The position numbers and the translations under genes are program-made. Source: an uncultured Oscillospiraceae bacterium (GTDB taxonomy: Bacteria > Bacillota > Clostridia > Oscillospirales > Ruminococcaceae). From it: a stretch of 64,000 nucleotides of DNA. This document shows positions 24,981 through 32,487 of the stretch, piece after piece; the first letter of the stretch is position 1, and the number at the start of each line of letters is the position of its first letter. Under the pieces are notes generated by a model that did not search any database, was not told the DNA's origin, and was given only the letters and a program-made list of their open reading frames with translations. The stretch spans positions 1 to 64,000 of the forward strand of contig CAKSKG010000011.1 in the NCBI GenBank assembly GCA_934464775.1, given 5' to 3'.

Positions 24981-26264
24981 TCAGACAGCTGCAAATGCGT
25001 CCTCAAGAGCGTTGATAAGGTCCTCTGCATTTTCAGTGCCGATAGAAAGACGGATAGTGTTGGGCTTGATACCCTGCTCCTTCAGCTCTTCCTCGTTGAG
25101 CTGTGCGTGTGTTGTTGTTGCGGGGTGGATAACGAGAGACTTGGAGTCAGCAACATTTGCCAGCAGAGAGAAGATCTTCAGGTTGTTGATGAACTTTTCA
25201 GCCTCGGGAACGCCGCCCTTGATCTCGAATGTGAAGATAGAACCGCCGCCGTTGGGGAAATACTTCTTATAAAGCTCATGTGTGCTTTCTGTGGGAAGTG
25301 AGGGGTGATGAACAGCCTCTACCTTGGGGTTTTTTACAAGGTAATCAACGATCTTCTTTGTGTTTTCAACGTGACGGTCAACTCTAAGAGCAAGTGTTTC
25401 AAGTCCCTGGAGGAAGATGAAAGCGTGGAAAGGAGAAAGTGTTGCGCCTGTGTCACGGAGAAGAATAGCACGGATATATGTAACGAATGCAGCTGCTCCG
25501 ACGTCCTTTGCGAAGCTTACGCCGTGATAGCTGGGGTTGGGTTCTGTGAGGTGGGGGAACTTGCCGCTCTTTATCCAGTCGAACTTGCCGCTGTCAACGA
25601 TAACGCCGCCGATAGCTGTTCCGTGGCCGCCGATGAACTTTGTTGCGCTGTGAACAACGATGTCTGCGCCGTACTCAATGGGACGGAGAAGATAAGGTGT
25701 TGCGAATGTGGAGTCAACTACCAGAGGAATGTTGTGCTTGTGAGTGATGTCGGCAAGCTTTTCAATGTCGATAACGTTGGAGTTGGGGTTGCCCAGTGTC
25801 TCAACGTAGATAGCCTTTGTTTCGGGACGGATAGCAGCCTCGAAGGAGCCTTCAACATCGGGGTCAACAAATGTTGTTGTTACGCCGTAGTCTGCAAGAG
25901 TGTGAGCAAGGAGATTGTATGTTCCGCCGTAGATAGTCTTGGAGGAAACGATGTGGTCGCCGCTCTTTGCAAGTGCCTGAATGGTGTATGTGATAGCAGC
26001 TGCGCCGGAAGCAACAGCCAGAGCAGCAACGCCGCCCTCGAGAGCAGCAACACGCTCTTCAAAAATTCCCTGTGTGGGGTTTGTAAGACGTCCGTAGATG
26101 TTGCCTGCGTCTCTCAGACCGAAGCGGTCTGCTGCGTGCTGGAAGTCATGGAATACATAAGATGTAGTTGCATAAATGGGAACTGCTCTTGAATCTGTAA
26201 GGGGGTCTGCGTTTTCCTGGCCAACGTGAAGTGCCTTAGTTTCAAATTTCCATTCTCTTGACAT
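24981..26264 (-). CDS. metY: O-acetylhomoserine sulfhydrylase / aminocarboxypropyltransferase MetY
   Basis: A 427-residue PLP enzyme of the Cys/Met metabolism family, full length. It makes homocysteine from O-acetylhomoserine and sulfide. The N-terminus WKFETKALHVGQENADPLTDSRAVPIY is typical of MetY, also YATTSYVFHDFQHAADRFGL. The PLP lysine is in VVHSATKFIGGHGTAIGGVI (about residue 208), and ALEGGVAALAVASGAAA binds the cofactor phosphate. I start at the ATG at 26264, after GAGGT. A 200-base leader with a small cysteine-containing frame and a GGAAT palindrome precedes it, suggesting control by sulfur supply. Confidence 0.93.
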   Translation of the reverse strand: MSREWKFETKALHVGQENADPLTDSRAVPIYATTSYVFHDFQHAADRFGLRDAGNIYGRLTNPTQGIFEERVAALEGGVAALAVASGAAAITYTIQALAKSGDHIVSSKTIYGGTYNLLAHTLADYGVTTTFVDPDVEGSFEAAIRPETKAIYVETLGNPNSNVIDIEKLADITHKHNIPLVVDSTFATPYLLRPIEYGADIVVHSATKFIGGHGTAIGGVIVDSGKFDWIKSGKFPHLTEPNPSYHGVSFAKDVGAAAFVTYIRAILLRDTGATLSPFHAFIFLQGLETLALRVDRHVENTKKIVDYLVKNPKVEAVHHPSLPTESTHELYKKYFPNGGGSIFTFEIKGGVPEAEKFINNLKIFSLLANVADSKSLVIHPATTTHAQLNEEELKEQGIKPNTIRLSIGTENAEDLINALEDAFAAV

Positions 26265-26343
26265 GATAAAATACCTCATTTCATAGCTTTAAAATTCATT
26301 TATTCGTTCGATATGTATGTTCATATATTATAGATGTTCTGCC

Positions 26344-26403
26344 TCAGCGGCACATTCGCTCCGATGTACAGTAACGGAACAGAAGCATTTTCCTTGTGTT
26401 CAT
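26344..26403 (-). CDS. Putative leader peptide upstream of metY (19 residues)
   Basis: A 19-codon frame, MNTRKMLLFRYCTSERMCR, starts with ATG 7 bases behind a strong AAAGGAGAA site and ends in TGA 79 bases before metY. It has cysteines at positions 12 and 18 and three methionines, in the leader of a sulfur-amino-acid gene. Ribosome pausing at these codons could control metY in the manner of attenuation. No clear terminator lies between it and metY, so control might act on translation instead. The frame and ribosome site are seen; the function is inferred. Confidence 0.6.
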   Translation of the reverse strand: MNTRKMLLFRYCTSERMCR

Positions 26404-26428
26404 TTTTACCGTTCTCCTTTGGATCAGC

Positions 26429-26447
26429 AGGAATAATTACAATTCCT
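26429..26447 (-). promoter_or_regulatory. AGGAAT-N7-ATTCCT palindrome, candidate repressor site for metY
   Basis: A perfect 6-base inverted repeat with a 7-base spacer lies about 25 bases downstream of the likely metY transcription start. A further ATAGGAATT copy overlaps the promoter spacer at 26488-26497. GGAATT half-sites recall binding sites of CymR-type Rrf2 regulators of cysteine metabolism, but no such gene is in this window. Confidence 0.5.
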
Positions 26448-26478
26448 ATCTGTTTGGGGTGATTTATGTTATGTGTTT

Positions 26479-26506
26479 ATTATAGCATATAATTCCTATT
26501 TGTCAA
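26479..26506 (-). promoter_or_regulatory. Sigma-A promoter of the metY leader
   Basis: On the minus strand perfect TTGACA and TATAAT boxes are 16 bases apart. Transcription would start near 26472. Confidence 0.8.
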
Positions 26507-26818
26507 GTAGTATTTGTAAATATTGTAAATATTCACAACAATATGTATGCAATAATACGAATCAATTGTTATTTATGCATAATAATCTGCAAAAATTGAT
26601 ATATTTTCATTTTCCCGAAAGCCAACACATTATAAATTCATATCAAAAGCGTGGGGATTGATGATATTCATATATATGTCTGCTCCGAAAGATGCCCGAT
26701 CATAAGAAAGAGTACGGAAAAATCAATAATAAAAATGCGCCGAAAACTGCGGTTTTGTGCAGTTTAACGGCATATTCGGCGTTAAAAAAATGTTCGGATT
26801 TTATCTTTAAAAATGCTG
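26507..26818. other. Non-coding region between divergent metY and MATE genes
   Basis: An AT-rich stretch of 312 bases without a supportable gene. TTGTAAATATTGTAAATATT is a short tandem repeat at 26513-26532. A hairpin (GCGCCGAA with TTCGGCGT, inner AACTGC/GCAGTT) lies at 26738-26783; its minus-strand 3' side is T-rich. No transcript on that strand that it would end was identified. Confidence 0.4.
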
Positions 26819-26847
26819 TTGTTTTTTGTATTCGGGGGCATTATAAT
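26819..26847 (+). promoter_or_regulatory. Probable promoter of the MATE gene
   Basis: TTGTTT and a perfect TATAAT are spaced by 17 bases, about 65 bases before the start codon. Confidence 0.55.
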
Positions 26848-26912
26848 AATCTCCGTTTGAAAGAAAAAGAATATGCATCAAAACATTCATCACGAAAGGA
26901 ATGAACGAATTT

Positions 26913-28277
26913 ATGACACGTGACCTTACATACGGAAAGCCCATGAAGCTTATCCTCCAGTTCGGCATACCCGTTCTGTTCGGATTTTTATTTCAGCAGT
27001 TTTATAATCTTGCCGATACGGCGATAGTCGGAAAATTTCTCGGCGGAGATGCTCTTGCTGCCGTTGGAAGCACAGGCTCGGTGAACTTTCTCGTTATCGG
27101 CTTCTGCACAGGCATATGCAACGGATTTTCAATTCCCGTTGCCCAGCAGTTCGGAGCAGGGGATTATAAGCAGCTCAGAAAATATGTTACGGGCTCTCTC
27201 TGGCTTTGCCTTTTCTTTGCATCGCTTATCACTGCGGTGACGGTCATATTCTGTTCGGATATCCTCACGCTTATGAAAACGCCTGCCGATATATTTGACC
27301 GTGCCGATATTTACATCGGAACGATCTTTGCAGGCATTCCAACATTCTTTATATATAATATGTGCGCTGCCATACTCCGCTCGCTGGGTGACAGCCGCAC
27401 TCCCGTAACGTGGCTCATTGCGGCTTCGATAATCAATATTATCCTTGATATCGTGTTCATCGTAGCATTCAAGTGGGGCGTTTTCGGTGCGGCATTTGCA
27501 ACGGTCATTGCACAGCTCATTTCGGGCTTAGGCTGTCTTGTCCGTGTTATCAGAGGATTTCCAAAGGTGCTTACCATGGAAAAATCCGACTGGGGATTCA
27601 GTCTCAGCCATACGGGAACTCTCTGTGCAATGGGTCTGCCAATGGGACTCCAGTATTCTATCACAGCTATCGGTTCTATCATCAATCAGACAGCCGTAAA
27701 CAGTCTCGGCACAAAGTTTGTTACTGCCGTTACCGCAGGCAGCAAGCTTTCAATGTTCATGTGCTGTCCCTTTGACGCAATGGGAAGCACTATGGCGACC
27801 TACGGCGGACAGAACGTGGGAGCAAAGAAATTCGACCGTCTTGACAGCGGACTGAAAGCCTGTGTTCTTCTCGGAGCTGTATATTCCGTGATCGGACTGC
27901 TTGCTGCTTTGATCTTCGGAAACGCAATGGCTATGATATTCCTTGACGAAGCAAGCCGTGACCTTGTTCCTCTGGTAAGACAGTTCCTTATCGCACAGAC
28001 GGCTTTCTATTTCCCGCTTGCACTGGTAAATATCGTCCGTTTTCTTATTCAGGGCATGGGCTTTTCGCCTATCGCCATTATCGCAGGCGTAATGGAAATG
28101 ATCGGACGCACGGTGCTTGCATTTATGGCAGGAATTTACGGCTTCAATGCGGTATGCTTTGCTTCTCCCGCAGCATGGATACTTGCCGATCTGTTCCTTA
28201 TCCCCGCATATTTTTACTGCCGCAACAAGCTTATCAAAAAGAACGAAAAAGCTATGGGCAGTTCCGAAACTGCGTGA
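26913..28277 (+). CDS. MATE-family multidrug/cation antiporter
   Basis: A 454-residue protein with twelve hydrophobic helices in two similar halves, the MATE layout. The N-terminus LTYGKPMKLILQFGIPVLFG and QFYNLADTAIVGKFLGGDALAAVG are the family's most conserved elements. The second half has QTAVNSLGTKFVTAVTAGSK and GAKKFDRLDSGLK. It should export drugs or metabolites in exchange for Na+ or H+. The start may be ATG 26901 or 26913. The latter sits 13 bases from AAAGGA; the former is almost on top of it. It is a single-gene unit. Confidence 0.88.
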   Translation: MTRDLTYGKPMKLILQFGIPVLFGFLFQQFYNLADTAIVGKFLGGDALAAVGSTGSVNFLVIGFCTGICNGFSIPVAQQFGAGDYKQLRKYVTGSLWLCLFFASLITAVTVIFCSDILTLMKTPADIFDRADIYIGTIFAGIPTFFIYNMCAAILRSLGDSRTPVTWLIAASIINIILDIVFIVAFKWGVFGAAFATVIAQLISGLGCLVRVIRGFPKVLTMEKSDWGFSLSHTGTLCAMGLPMGLQYSITAIGSIINQTAVNSLGTKFVTAVTAGSKLSMFMCCPFDAMGSTMATYGGQNVGAKKFDRLDSGLKACVLLGAVYSVIGLLAALIFGNAMAMIFLDEASRDLVPLVRQFLIAQTAFYFPLALVNIVRFLIQGMGFSPIAIIAGVMEMIGRTVLAFMAGIYGFNAVCFASPAAWILADLFLIPAYFYCRNKLIKKNEKAMGSSETA

Positions 28278-28300
28278 GTTGTAAAAATTCTGTGAACCTC

Positions 28301-28329
28301 TTGAAATCTATATAATAATGGTATATAAT
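28301..28329 (+). promoter_or_regulatory. Sigma-A promoter of the amino-acid ABC transporter
   Basis: TTGAAA and a perfect TATAAT are 17 bases apart, followed by a palindrome at 28336-28358. Confidence 0.75.
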
Positions 28330-28335
28330 AATATA

Positions 28336-28358
28336 ATGTAAATTTGTGCGATTTACAT
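28336..28358 (+). promoter_or_regulatory. Perfect palindrome at the ABC transporter transcription start
   Basis: ATGTAAAT and ATTTACAT flank TTGTGCG. The site begins 6 bases after the -10, so it could be a repressor operator or an RNA hairpin at the extreme 5' end of the message. The binding protein is unknown. Confidence 0.5.
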
Positions 28359-28403
28359 ATTCAAATGGCGAAAAAAGTTTTAAATATTAAGGAGAAAAAA
28401 GCT

Positions 28404-29195
28404 ATGAAAATGACAAAATTTGCAGCTGTTGCTGCTGCGTGCGTAATGTCCGTATCTGCTCTTACAGCCTGCGGAAGCTCTGTTCCCGCGAACACTGTAT
28501 TCAGCATTGACGATCTTACAGGAAAGACTATCGGCGTTCAGCTCGGCACAACAGGCGATGCTTACGCAGGTGATATCGAGGGCGCAACTGTTGACCGCTA
28601 CAATAAGGGCGCAGACGCAGTTCAGGCTCTCAAGCAGGGCAAGGTAGACGCTGTTCTTATCGACAACGAGCCTGCAAAGGTATTCGTTTCCAACAATGAC
28701 GATCTTATGATCCTTGACGATCCTTTCACAGTTGAGGAATATGCTGTTGCAGTCAAGAAGGGCAATGATGAGCTTACCGAAAAGATCAACGGCGCTCTTG
28801 CAGAGCTCAAGGCTGATGGTACTCTCGATACTATCAAGAGCAACTGGATCGGCGAAGAGGCAGGTCAGCACCCCTATGAATCTCCCGAGGGAACAGACCG
28901 CAGCAACGGTACTCTTATAATGGCAACAAACGCCGAGTTCCCTCCCTATGAGAGCGTTGACGGCAGCGATGTTGTAGGTCTTGACCCCGACATGATGCAG
29001 GCTGTATGCGACAAGCTTGGCATGGAGCTTCAGATCGAGAACATGGCATTCGATTCCATTATCGCAGCTATTGATTCAGGCAAGGCTGACGTTGGTGCAG
29101 CAGGTATGACTGTAACTCCCGAGAGACTTGAGAACGTTAACTTCACAGATCCTTACACAACAGCAACTCAGGTCATCATCGTAAGAAAGAACTGA
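28404..29195 (+). CDS. Circularly permuted amino-acid ABC transporter substrate-binding lipoprotein
   Basis: A 263-residue family 3 binding protein. The signal peptide ends in the lipobox LTACGSS (lipidated Cys about residue 22). The lobe order is unusual. First comes what is normally the C-terminal half: DLTGKTIGVQLGTTGD, NKGADAVQALKQGKVDAV, then EEYAVAVKKGNDELTEKIN and ALAELKADGTLDTIKSNWI. After a linker comes the normally N-terminal half: GTLIMATNAEFPPYESVDG, FDSIIAAIDSGKADVGAAGM and NFTDPYTTATQVIIVRKN. All expected binding elements are present, so it should fold as usual. Permease and ATPase genes follow. Polar amino-acid uptake is the family role. Confidence 0.88.
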   Translation: MKMTKFAAVAAACVMSVSALTACGSSVPANTVFSIDDLTGKTIGVQLGTTGDAYAGDIEGATVDRYNKGADAVQALKQGKVDAVLIDNEPAKVFVSNNDDLMILDDPFTVEEYAVAVKKGNDELTEKINGALAELKADGTLDTIKSNWIGEEAGQHPYESPEGTDRSNGTLIMATNAEFPPYESVDGSDVVGLDPDMMQAVCDKLGMELQIENMAFDSIIAAIDSGKADVGAAGMTVTPERLENVNFTDPYTTATQVIIVRKN

Positions 29196-29214
29196 TCCGA
29201 ACTTATAAAAGGCA

Positions 29215-29249
29215 ATGCCGCCGCCACAGAATGACCGTGACGGCGGCAT
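29215..29249 (+). promoter_or_regulatory. Intercistronic hairpin between binding protein and permease genes
   Basis: ATGCCGCCG pairs perfectly with CGGCGGCAT around 17 bases, with only a weak T-rich tail. Such hairpins commonly let the binding protein be made in excess by partial termination or by protecting the upstream mRNA end. Confidence 0.6.
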
Positions 29250-29271
29250 ATTTACTATGGAGTGATGTTAA

Positions 29272-29973
29272 ATGCAGAAAATTCAGGACTTGCTTGATAC
29301 AATAAAGAAAACCTTTATCGACGGCGACAGGTGGCAGTATCTTACCACAGGCTTAAAAAATACGCTGGTTATCACGTTCCTTGCGGTAATTATCGGTATG
29401 CTGCTGGGATTTATTGTTGCCGTTATCCGTTCAACTCATGATAAAACAGGCAGATTGAAGATTGCAAACTTTATCTGCCGCATTTATCTTACTATCATCA
29501 GAGGAACGCCTATGGTAGTTCAGCTGCTGATAACCTACTTTGTAATTTTCGGCTCGGTGAATATCAGCAAGATATTCGTTGCCGTGCTTGCTTTCGGACT
29601 TAACTCGGGAGCATATGTTGCGGAGATCGTCCGTTCGGGAATCATGTCTATCGACAACGGTCAGTTTGAAGCAGGCTTCGGACTGGGATTCAGCTATTCG
29701 GAAACGATGCTGTACATAATTCTCCCACAGGCGCTGAAAAATGTACTGCCTGCACTGGCAAACGAGGCTATCGTTCTTCTGAAAGAGACTTCCGTTGCGG
29801 GATATATCGCTATCAATGACCTTACAAAGGGCGGCGATACTATCCGTTCGCAGACCTATCAGGCATTCATGCCCCTTATTGCCGTTGCGATAATTTATCT
29901 GTTAATGGTAATGATACTTACATCTCTCGTATCCAAGCTTGAAAGGAGACTGGCAAGCAATGATAAGCGTTAA
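29272..29973 (+). CDS. Amino-acid ABC transporter permease (HisM/GlnP type)
   Basis: A 233-residue inner-membrane permease with about five helices. The family motifs are GLKNTLVITFLAVIIGMLLG, RGTPMVVQLLITYF, and the cytoplasmic EAA loop EAGFGLGFSYSETMLYIILP, which docks the ATPase. NEAIVLLKETSVAGYIAI follows. It partners with the permuted binding protein upstream and the ATPase downstream, whose start overlaps its end by 14 bases. GGAG precedes the ATG. Only one permease is present, so it is expected to act as a homodimer. Confidence 0.9.
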   Translation: MQKIQDLLDTIKKTFIDGDRWQYLTTGLKNTLVITFLAVIIGMLLGFIVAVIRSTHDKTGRLKIANFICRIYLTIIRGTPMVVQLLITYFVIFGSVNISKIFVAVLAFGLNSGAYVAEIVRSGIMSIDNGQFEAGFGLGFSYSETMLYIILPQALKNVLPALANEAIVLLKETSVAGYIAINDLTKGGDTIRSQTYQAFMPLIAVAIIYLLMVMILTSLVSKLERRLASNDKR

Positions 29974-30685
29974 GAATCTAAGCAAGTCCTTCGGTGAGCT
30001 TTCCGTTTTAAAGGATATCTCAATGGATATCGAAAAAGGCGAAAAGGTGGTCATTATCGGACCTTCCGGCTCCGGAAAAAGTACATTTCTCCGCTGCATA
30101 AATCTTCTTGAAACGCCTACCTCGGGACAGATCATATTCGAGGGAAGCGATATCACCGCAGCAAGCGGCAAGGAGCTGAACAAGCTCAGAATGAAAATGG
30201 GAATGGTTTTCCAGCACTTCAATCTTTTCCCTCATCTTACGATCAGAAAAAATATCACTCTTGCCCCCGTTAAGCTGGGGCTTATGACCAAGGAGGATGC
30301 TGACCGCAAGGCGGACGAGCTTCTGAAAAAGGTCGGTCTTTCCGAAAAGGCGGAGAATTATCCCTCACAGCTTTCGGGCGGACAGAAGCAGAGAATTGCA
30401 ATTGCAAGAACTCTCGCCATGAATCCCGATGTTATCCTGTTTGACGAGCCTACCTCGGCTCTTGACCCCGAAATGGTCGGCGAGGTACTCAGCCTTATGG
30501 GTCAGCTTGCGGAGGACGGCATGACAATGGTAGTTGTAACTCACGAAATGGGCTTTGCCCGTGAGGTTGCTTCAAGAGTTGTATTTATGGCAGACGGAAA
30601 TATCCTTGAGCAGAATGAGCCTAAGGAGTTCTTCGCAAATCCGCAGAATCCTCGTCTCAAAGACTTTTTATCGAAGGTGTTGTAA
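29960..30685 (+). CDS. Amino-acid ABC transporter ATP-binding protein (GlnQ type)
   Basis: A 241-residue ATPase of polar amino-acid importers. Walker A is GPSGSGKSTFLRCINLLE (about residues 33-50), the Q-loop VFQHFNLFPHLT, the signature LSGGQKQRIAIAR, Walker B VILFDEPTSALDPE and the switch VTHEMGFAREV. I start at the ATG at 29960, with GAAAGGAGA upstream, inside the last codons of the permease gene. Its stop overlaps the GNAT gene (TAATG). Length and motifs are canonical. Confidence 0.92.
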   Translation: MISVKNLSKSFGELSVLKDISMDIEKGEKVVIIGPSGSGKSTFLRCINLLETPTSGQIIFEGSDITAASGKELNKLRMKMGMVFQHFNLFPHLTIRKNITLAPVKLGLMTKEDADRKADELLKKVGLSEKAENYPSQLSGGQKQRIAIARTLAMNPDVILFDEPTSALDPEMVGEVLSLMGQLAEDGMTMVVVTHEMGFAREVASRVVFMADGNILEQNEPKEFFANPQNPRLKDFLSKVL

Positions 30686-31119
30686 TGGAAATAACAAGCA
30701 GAATCTCACGCAGACTTATGGAATTGCCCGAGGCTATTGATATCAGGCAGGAGGTCTTTGTTGAGGAGCAGGGATTTTCGGGCGAGTTTGATGATATCGA
30801 CGACAAGGCAGTTCATGCTGTGATTTATGTTGACGGCGAGCCTGCCGCAGCAGGGCGTGCATTTTTTGAAAATGACCCTAAGGAAATACATATCGGCAGG
30901 ATATGCGTTCTTCCCCGGTTCAGAAAAAACGGTCTCGGCTCGGAGGTAATGTCCGTACTGGAGGAAGAGGCTGTAAAGCTGGGAGCTTCATCGGCTGTGC
31001 TTTCGGCGCAGGTGAGGGCTTCCGAGTTTTATAAAAAGCTGGGATATACCGCATTCGGCGATGAATATTACGATGAATACTGCCCTCATGTTTCAATGAG
31101 AAAGACTTTGGGCGAATAA
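30685..31119 (+). CDS. GNAT-family N-acetyltransferase
   Basis: A 144-residue acetyltransferase of the YjcF/ElaA-like group. It has DIRQEVFVEEQGFSGEFDDI near the N-terminus, the acetyl-CoA pocket RICVLPRFRKNGLGSEVM (motif A, R-x-x-G-x-G with N in place of the first Gly), and SEFYKKLGYTAFGDEYYDE near the end. The acceptor is unknown. It is translationally coupled to the ABC ATPase gene by a TAATG overlap, so it may act on the transported compound or merely ride in the operon. Confidence 0.8.
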   Translation: MEITSRISRRLMELPEAIDIRQEVFVEEQGFSGEFDDIDDKAVHAVIYVDGEPAAAGRAFFENDPKEIHIGRICVLPRFRKNGLGSEVMSVLEEEAVKLGASSAVLSAQVRASEFYKKLGYTAFGDEYYDEYCPHVSMRKTLGE

Positions 31120-31159
31120 TCGCATCGGGCTTTATATCAATTAATAAAGGGGTAAGCTT

Positions 31160-32425
31160 ATGAAGCCATTATTTTCCGCAATACTTGAAACACTGGTGCT
31201 TGTTGTTTCGATAGGCATTGTCATGCTTTGTGCAAAGCTTTTTCATTTTGAAAGCGACTATAGCAATTACAGCGAAAAATATCCCGACAGCGTGATTACC
31301 GCAAGCAATGTTTTGGGATATGTTCCCGACGGAACTGTCCTTACTCCCGAGGAAACAGCCGTTGAGGTGGGACAGAAGCTTTTCCCGAATCATAATGTCA
31401 GGCTGCCGCTGCCCATTGCAAAGCTTTTGTGCAAAGAGATCAGCGAGAGCATGGCAAAGGTGCTGGAGCTGAATCCGTTTATTGTGTTTCTCGAAAGCAT
31501 TCTGTGCCTTATATTCGGAATAGGGCTGCCGTGTTCGCTTTACAGACACATTGATCCCGCAAAATCAATTGATAATTTTTTTGTAAACAAGAACTACATC
31601 TATGAAGATGAAACAGGCGTTGAACACGGATATGTGGGCGAGACAAGGGCAGGCATCGTAAAGATACTGCTGCTCCTGCTGATGCTTTTGATTGCGAATA
31701 TATGGTGCTTTTTCATACCGCTGTTCATTATCGTGAACTTTATTGTGGGGATCGTAATGGCTGTGCTTCGCATCGTGGGCATAAAGGCGTCCGATGCCAA
31801 TGCAAAGGCTGAAATAAGCAGTGCTGCGGGAAAATCGGGCAAGGATACATACAGAATAATTGTCGATAACGGAATGTTTATGGTATCGGGCGATGTTCAC
31901 CCGAACCGAGGACTGTACTTCAATCAGTATTGGAATGCGGTGATCGCCCGGCGTATAATGGAATGTGACAGGGATGGCAGGACGTATTCGGACGATGATG
32001 CAAGAGACACAATAACCTATGGCGACGAAGATCTCCGCAAGCGCTTTGAGACAAACCGCAGAATGAACAGGGCAAAGATAAAATCCGCAGCTGCGAAAAA
32101 GATCGCCGCTGAAACGGAAAATGAAGTGAATAATATGTCCTACACATTCAGCAATGTCAGCCGCGGTGCAGTCAAGGGCGAATATATAATAATGTCAAAT
32201 TGCAGCGACAAATATATGATGTTCCGCATTGCCGCAAACTGCTCGTTTATGCTTTATCTTATGAGCTATGACGCAAAGGACAGGCAGTTTGACGCAATAG
32301 AATGGAGCAGGTGGGAGCGCATGGATTTTTACGCAAGACAGGCGCTTCTCGACAGCTTTGACGGCAGGGTGGATCCTCCCAAGGGTGAGGAGAGAAACGC
32401 TGTTGCCGAACAAATAACTTCATAA
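31160..32425 (+). CDS. Membrane protein of unknown function
   Basis: A 421-residue protein I do not recognise. A membrane helix spans about residues 5-25, an outside segment of some 80 residues follows, then a helix near 105-125 and a paired hydrophobic stretch near 165-205 (ILLLLLMLLIANIWCFFIPL). The remaining 210 residues are hydrophilic and probably cytoplasmic. They contain GMFMVSGDVHPNRGLYFNQY, the charged helix RRMNRAKIKSAAAKKIAAET and a C-terminal region rich in aromatic residues. AAAGGGG precedes the ATG. It stands alone between the GNAT gene and a terminator. Confidence 0.6.
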   Translation: MKPLFSAILETLVLVVSIGIVMLCAKLFHFESDYSNYSEKYPDSVITASNVLGYVPDGTVLTPEETAVEVGQKLFPNHNVRLPLPIAKLLCKEISESMAKVLELNPFIVFLESILCLIFGIGLPCSLYRHIDPAKSIDNFFVNKNYIYEDETGVEHGYVGETRAGIVKILLLLLMLLIANIWCFFIPLFIIVNFIVGIVMAVLRIVGIKASDANAKAEISSAAGKSGKDTYRIIVDNGMFMVSGDVHPNRGLYFNQYWNAVIARRIMECDRDGRTYSDDDARDTITYGDEDLRKRFETNRRMNRAKIKSAAAKKIAAETENEVNNMSYTFSNVSRGAVKGEYIIMSNCSDKYMMFRIAANCSFMLYLMSYDAKDRQFDAIEWSRWERMDFYARQALLDSFDGRVDPPKGEERNAVAEQITS

Positions 32426-32435
32426 AATATATAAC

Positions 32436-32475
32436 AAAACCGTGGGCAGTTCAATATGAGCTGCCCACGGTTTTT
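32436..32475. terminator. Bidirectional terminator between convergent genes
   Basis: AAACCGTGGGCAG pairs with CTGCCCACGGTTT, flanked by A- and T-runs. It ends the unknown membrane gene rightward and the GH2 gene leftward. Confidence 0.92.
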
Positions 32476-32487
32476 CATTGTCTGAAA

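Noticed and set aside
25305..26192. A 295-codon plus-strand frame, very rich in cysteine and valine
   Set aside because: It lies entirely antisense to metY, whose motifs and codon use are convincing. The odd composition is a mirror of metY codons, and there is no ribosome site.
26513..26532. Tandem TTGTAAATA repeats as a possible CRISPR or origin motif
   Set aside because: Only two short AT-rich units, no spacers, and no dnaA-type boxes or replication genes nearby.
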